A stretch of 64,000 nt of DNA from Sediminicola sp047612485 (GTDB lineage: Bacteria > Bacteroidota > Bacteroidia > Flavobacteriales > Flavobacteriaceae), in NCBI GenBank assembly GCA_047612485.1, contig JBLGAT010000001.1, positions 1 to 64,000 on the forward strand. Direction: 5' to 3'. Made by a program: the position numbers and the translations under genes. Position 1 is the stretch's first letter. Every line of letters begins with the position of its first letter. Of this stretch, positions 60,846 through 64,000 are shown piece after piece. The notes beneath the pieces are model-generated. The model ran no database searches, was not told the origin of the DNA, and was given only the letters and a program-made list of their open reading frames with translations.

Positions 60846-62134
60846 TGAACAAAATCTATAATCCGGAAAGAAAAGATTGGGAAGCTGTCCTTAAAAGGCC
60901 AACACAAGACGTTGCCGAAATTGAAGGGATTGTGAACCAAATTTTCAAAGAGGTAAGGGCAGATGGGGACAGCGTAATACATAAGTATACCCAACAATTC
61001 GATGGAGTAACCTTAGAGAGTAACAAGGTCACACAAAAAGAAACAGAAGATGGGATAGCGTTGGTATCCCAAGAGCTGAAAAAAGCCATTCTACAGGCTA
61101 AAAGTAATATTGAAGTTTTCCATAAGGCCCAAATAACTACCAAGGTGGATGTGGAAACCACGGAAGGAGTGCAGTGTTGGCAGGAGAAAAGGCCTATTCA
61201 AAAGGTGGGACTGTATATTCCCGGTGGAACGGCACCCTTGTTTTCAACCATTTTAATGCTGGCAGTACCCGCTGCAATTGCCGGTTGCAAGGAAGTGGTC
61301 CTATGTACACCTCCAAATAAGGAAGGAAAAATTCACCCTGCCATATTGTATACGGCTAAATTATGTGGCGTAACGCAGATTTTTAAGGTAGGTGGCATAC
61401 AGGCAATTGCGGGCATGACCTTTGGCACGGAGTCCATTCCCAAGGTCTATAAGATCTTTGGTCCAGGAAACCAGTATGTGACCGTTGCCAAACAAATTGC
61501 TACCAAATTCGGGGTGGCCATTGATATGCCGGCAGGTCCCAGTGAATTGTTGGTGATGGCTGATGATACTGCCAATGTGGCATTTGTAGCATCGGACCTC
61601 TTGAGTCAAGCTGAACACGGGGTTGATAGTCAGGTAATACTCGTGTCTACCTCCAAACAACTCATTGAAGAGGTGGAAAAAGAGGTGGAATCCCAAATAG
61701 ATGTACTCCCCAGAAAGGAAATTGCCATAAAGGCCATTGCCAATAGTAAGTTGATATTTGTGGAGGAGGAGCAAACGGCAATTGATCTTATCAACGAGTA
61801 TGGGCCGGAACATTACATTCTCTGTGTTAAAAATGAGGCCTTCTTTTTGGATAATACCTTTAATGCAGGTTCGGTATTCATAGGGAATTATACGCCGGAA
61901 AGCGCTGGGGACTACGCCTCAGGAACCAACCATACCTTACCTACAAATGGGTATGCCAAACAATATAGCGGGGTGAACCTGGATAGCTTTATGAAAAGTA
62001 TGACCTTCCAAAAAATTTCTGAAAAGGGCATCCAAAAAATTGGAAGGACCATAGAGGTAATGGCAGAAGCAGAAGGGTTGCAGGCGCATAAGAATGCGGT
62101 TACCCTCAGGTTAAAAAATTTGATGAACAATTAA
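60845..62134 (+). CDS. hisD: Histidinol dehydrogenase
   Basis: Last two oxidations of histidine synthesis (histidinol to histidinal to histidine), NAD- and zinc-dependent. The 429 residues hold QKVGLYIPGGTAPLFSTILM, PAGPSELLVMADDTANVAFV, SDLLSQAEHGVDSQV (zinc-region His), GPEHYILCV and YASGTNHTLPTNGYA (catalytic and zinc His). Length and motifs are normal. ATG overlaps the hisG stop by one base, so translation is coupled. Confidence 0.97.
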   Translation: MNKIYNPERKDWEAVLKRPTQDVAEIEGIVNQIFKEVRADGDSVIHKYTQQFDGVTLESNKVTQKETEDGIALVSQELKKAILQAKSNIEVFHKAQITTKVDVETTEGVQCWQEKRPIQKVGLYIPGGTAPLFSTILMLAVPAAIAGCKEVVLCTPPNKEGKIHPAILYTAKLCGVTQIFKVGGIQAIAGMTFGTESIPKVYKIFGPGNQYVTVAKQIATKFGVAIDMPAGPSELLVMADDTANVAFVASDLLSQAEHGVDSQVILVSTSKQLIEEVEKEVESQIDVLPRKEIAIKAIANSKLIFVEEEQTAIDLINEYGPEHYILCVKNEAFFLDNTFNAGSVFIGNYTPESAGDYASGTNHTLPTNGYAKQYSGVNLDSFMKSMTFQKISEKGIQKIGRTIEVMAEAEGLQAHKNAVTLRLKNLMNN

Positions 62135-62197
62135 AGAATTCAGATACCAGTGCGCGGTATAGAAATTTCTGGCAAATTGTCCTAGGGACGGTAAACT

Positions 62198-63253
62198 ATG
62201 AAAAGTGAACTAAATATAAATAATCTGGTTAGGGAGAATGTAAAAGGACTCAGTCCATATTCCTCCGCAAGGGACGAGTATGTTTCCGATGGATCCCAGA
62301 TGGTTTTCTTGGACGCCAATGAAAATCCCTTTGAAAATGGGGTCAATAGATATCCTGATCCACAACAACGGGGACTAAAAGCTGTTTTAGCTGCCCAGAA
62401 AGGTGTTAATGTATCCCAAATACTCCTTGGAAACGGCAGTGACGAAGTGCTCGATTTACTTTTTAGGGCATTTTGCGAACCTAAAGAGGACAATATAATT
62501 TCTTTGCCTCCAACCTATGGGATGTACAAAGTGCTATCCAATATCAATAATGTTGAAAATAGGGAGGTTTTGTTGATGGAAAATTTTCAGCCAAATGTGT
62601 TAGAAATCCTAAAGGCAATGGATGAACATAGTAAACTTTTATTTATTTGTTCTCCCAATAATCCTACAGGAAATGGTATTTCAAGTGACAAAATCCGTGA
62701 ATTATTGATTAAATTTAACGGATTGGTCGTTATCGATGAAGCTTATATTGATTTTTCCAAGGATGCCAGCTGGATCGGCCAATTATTAGAATACCCCAAT
62801 CTAATTATTACCCAAACCCTGTCAAAAGCCTACGGCATGGCAGGAATACGACTCGGGATTTGTTATGCTTCGACAGAAATAATAGCCGTTCTAAATAAGA
62901 TCAAGCCACCATATAATGTCAATGAACTGACTCAACAACAAGCCCTTAAAAGAATATTGGATACCGATAAAGTAAACCAGGAAGTTGTTGAAATCCTGAG
63001 GGAGAGAAACGCATTGATAGAGGTATTGGCAAACATTAGTTTTGTAAAAAAAACGTATCCTACCGACGCTAATTTTATTTTGGCAAAAGTGGATGACGCC
63101 TCCATGAGATACAACCAATTATTAAAAGCCGGCATTGTGGTCAGAAATAGGACAACACAACCCCTTTGTATAAATACCTTAAGGTTTACGGTGGGTACAG
63201 CAGAGGAAAATAGAAAATTAATAGAACAATTAAAGGAAATAGATAACCATTAA
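62198..63253 (+). CDS. hisC: Histidinol-phosphate aminotransferase
   Basis: PLP enzyme of histidine synthesis (imidazole acetol phosphate to histidinol phosphate). The 351 residues contain VFLDANENPFENGVNRYPDP (substrate-side arm), LGNGSDEVLDLLFRAFC, ICSPNNPTGNGI, VIDEAYIDFSKD and the PLP lysine in TQTLSKAYGMAGIRLG. The C-terminal RNRTTQPLCINTLRFTVGT binds the phosphate. It lies 63 bp after hisD in the same operon. Intact. Confidence 0.96.
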   Translation: MKSELNINNLVRENVKGLSPYSSARDEYVSDGSQMVFLDANENPFENGVNRYPDPQQRGLKAVLAAQKGVNVSQILLGNGSDEVLDLLFRAFCEPKEDNIISLPPTYGMYKVLSNINNVENREVLLMENFQPNVLEILKAMDEHSKLLFICSPNNPTGNGISSDKIRELLIKFNGLVVIDEAYIDFSKDASWIGQLLEYPNLIITQTLSKAYGMAGIRLGICYASTEIIAVLNKIKPPYNVNELTQQQALKRILDTDKVNQEVVEILRERNALIEVLANISFVKKTYPTDANFILAKVDDASMRYNQLLKAGIVVRNRTTQPLCINTLRFTVGTAEENRKLIEQLKEIDNH

Positions 63254-63259
63254 AAATAT

Positions 63260-63294
63260 ACCCAAATCCCTTTTTTACAATGTAGGATTTGGGT
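63260..63294 (+). repeat. Hairpin in the hisC-hisB gap
   Basis: A perfect 10-bp inverted repeat ACCCAAATCC/GGATTTGGGT around a 15-base loop. It lies 9 bases before the hisB ATG and has no T run after it, so it is not a normal terminator. It could affect RNA processing or hisB translation. Confidence 0.6.
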
Positions 63295-63303
63295 CGAGGC
63301 CAT

Positions 63304-64000
63304 ATGAAAAAAGTATTATTTATAGACAGGGACGGCACCATCATCAAGGAAACAATTGATGAGCAAATAGATGCTTTTGATAAGATGATCTTTTATCCCA
63401 AGGCATTTACCTTTTTAGGTAAAATAGCCAAGGAGCTGGATTATGAATTGGTCATGATCACTAATCAGGATGGTTTGGGTACCGATGTTTTCCCAGAGGA
63501 TACCTTTTGGCCGGTGCATAATTTCATCCTGAAATCTTTTGAGAATGAAGGAGTGGTGTTCGATAAGGTATTCTTGGATAGAACCTTTCCGCATGAAAAT
63601 GCGTCTACCAGAAAACCAGGTACCGGGTTATTGGCTGCATACTTTTCAGAAGACTACGATTTGGCAAACTCCTTTGTTATTGGGGATAGATTAACGGATA
63701 TGCAATTAGCAAAGAACTTGGGCGCCAAAGGGATCTTTATCAACGACAATACTAATTTGGGCACAGGGGAAATAACGGTGAAACGCGAAGAACTCAATGA
63801 TGTTATAGCCCTTGAGAATAATGATTGGGAGAAAATATACGAGTTCTTAAAATTGAAGGATAGGGTTTTTGAAATTAAGAGGAAAACCAATGAAACGGAT
63901 ATAGTTATAAAATTGAACCTGGATGGCACTGGAAAAAGCTCGATAAAGACAGGGCTCGACTTTTTTGACCACATGCTGGACCAATTGGCGCGACATGGAC
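63304..64000 (+). CDS. hisB: HisB, bifunctional histidinol-phosphatase / IGP dehydratase (cut by window edge)
   Basis: The N-terminal half is a HAD-type histidinol-phosphate phosphatase: DRDGT with the nucleophile Asp8 and Asp10, ITNQDGLGT, and the end IGDRLTDMQLAKNLGA. The C-terminal half, from about residue 190, begins the imidazoleglycerol-phosphate dehydratase: GLDFFDHMLDQLARHG contains its first metal-binding His (223 and 231); the gene runs off the window at residue 232. The Cys-rich zinc loop known from E. coli HisB is absent: here the same place reads DRTFPHENASTRKPGTG. Otherwise complete as far as seen. Confidence 0.95.
   Translation, partial: MKKVLFIDRDGTIIKETIDEQIDAFDKMIFYPKAFTFLGKIAKELDYELVMITNQDGLGTDVFPEDTFWPVHNFILKSFENEGVVFDKVFLDRTFPHENASTRKPGTGLLAAYFSEDYDLANSFVIGDRLTDMQLAKNLGAKGIFINDNTNLGTGEITVKREELNDVIALENNDWEKIYEFLKLKDRVFEIKRKTNETDIVIKLNLDGTGKSSIKTGLDFFDHMLDQLARHG

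Noticed and set aside
1..64000. CRISPR array, prophage, insertion sequence, rRNA or tRNA
   Set aside because: No regularly spaced direct repeats, transposase or integrase sequence, or tRNA-like cloverleaf could be seen on either strand.

Overview
The window is chromosomal DNA of a member of the Bacteroidota, most likely a marine Flavobacteriaceae (genus not determinable by eye). The evidence is low GC, several TAnnTTTG-type -7 promoter elements, a PorX regulator, an LpxC-FabZ fusion, TonB-dependent receptors preceded by carboxypeptidase-regulatory-like domains, and several small families typical of flavobacteria. I see no rRNA, tRNA, insertion sequence, prophage or CRISPR array.

Layout. 1-2959: glycerol catabolism (glpK cut by the window edge, glpD) beside a decayed DeoR-type repressor. 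2966-7102: mostly minus-strand genes (S10 peptidase; ABC ATPase, CPBP protease and DUF2400 protein as a tight operon). 7305-12295: plus strand, with msrA, folE, a methyltransferase, a sulfite oxidase/cytochrome c pair and a sterol-desaturase-like protein. 12354-19798: minus strand, with a TonB receptor and its small partner, two small DUF proteins, a DUF937 protein, serA, serC and a LuxC-type reductase. 19864-28117: ferredoxin, a methyltransferase with an in-frame TGA, a second TonB receptor, ychF, a fossil acyl-CoA carboxylase gene and a plug-TPR chimera. 28118-34153: topoisomerase IV parE-parC, mscL, and another desaturase. 34233-48867: mixed strands, with TerC, an M14 peptidase, an Lrp regulator, DinB, a fossil YihY/BrkB gene, aroB, proline dehydrogenase, alanine dehydrogenase, a pair of related membrane proteins, a 48-residue lipoprotein too short to be found by length alone, tsaE and porX. 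48899-59747: an HD-domain protein, then the lipid A block lpxD-lpxC/fabZ-lpxA-efp-lpxD2, sucD, fabG, a VWA-like membrane protein and a prohibitin homologue. 59824-64000: the histidine operon, opened by a four-His leader peptide and an attenuator, then hisG-hisD-hisC-hisB (hisB cut by the window edge).

How the genes fit together. The lpx block supplies the early lipid A steps, and the FabZ half joins it to fatty-acid synthesis. The his genes form one biosynthetic operon, probably controlled by ribosome stalling. SerA and SerC give serine, sulfite oxidase passes electrons to its cytochrome, and GlpD and GlpK process glycerol.

Most notable: the his attenuator; three clear gene fossils (repressor, carboxylase, YihY) plus one gene with a stop exactly at its methyltransferase motif I cysteine; a perfect 56-bp palindrome used as a two-way terminator; and a duplicated-domain membrane protein family that I do not recognise. 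I found no large, obviously new multi-gene system.
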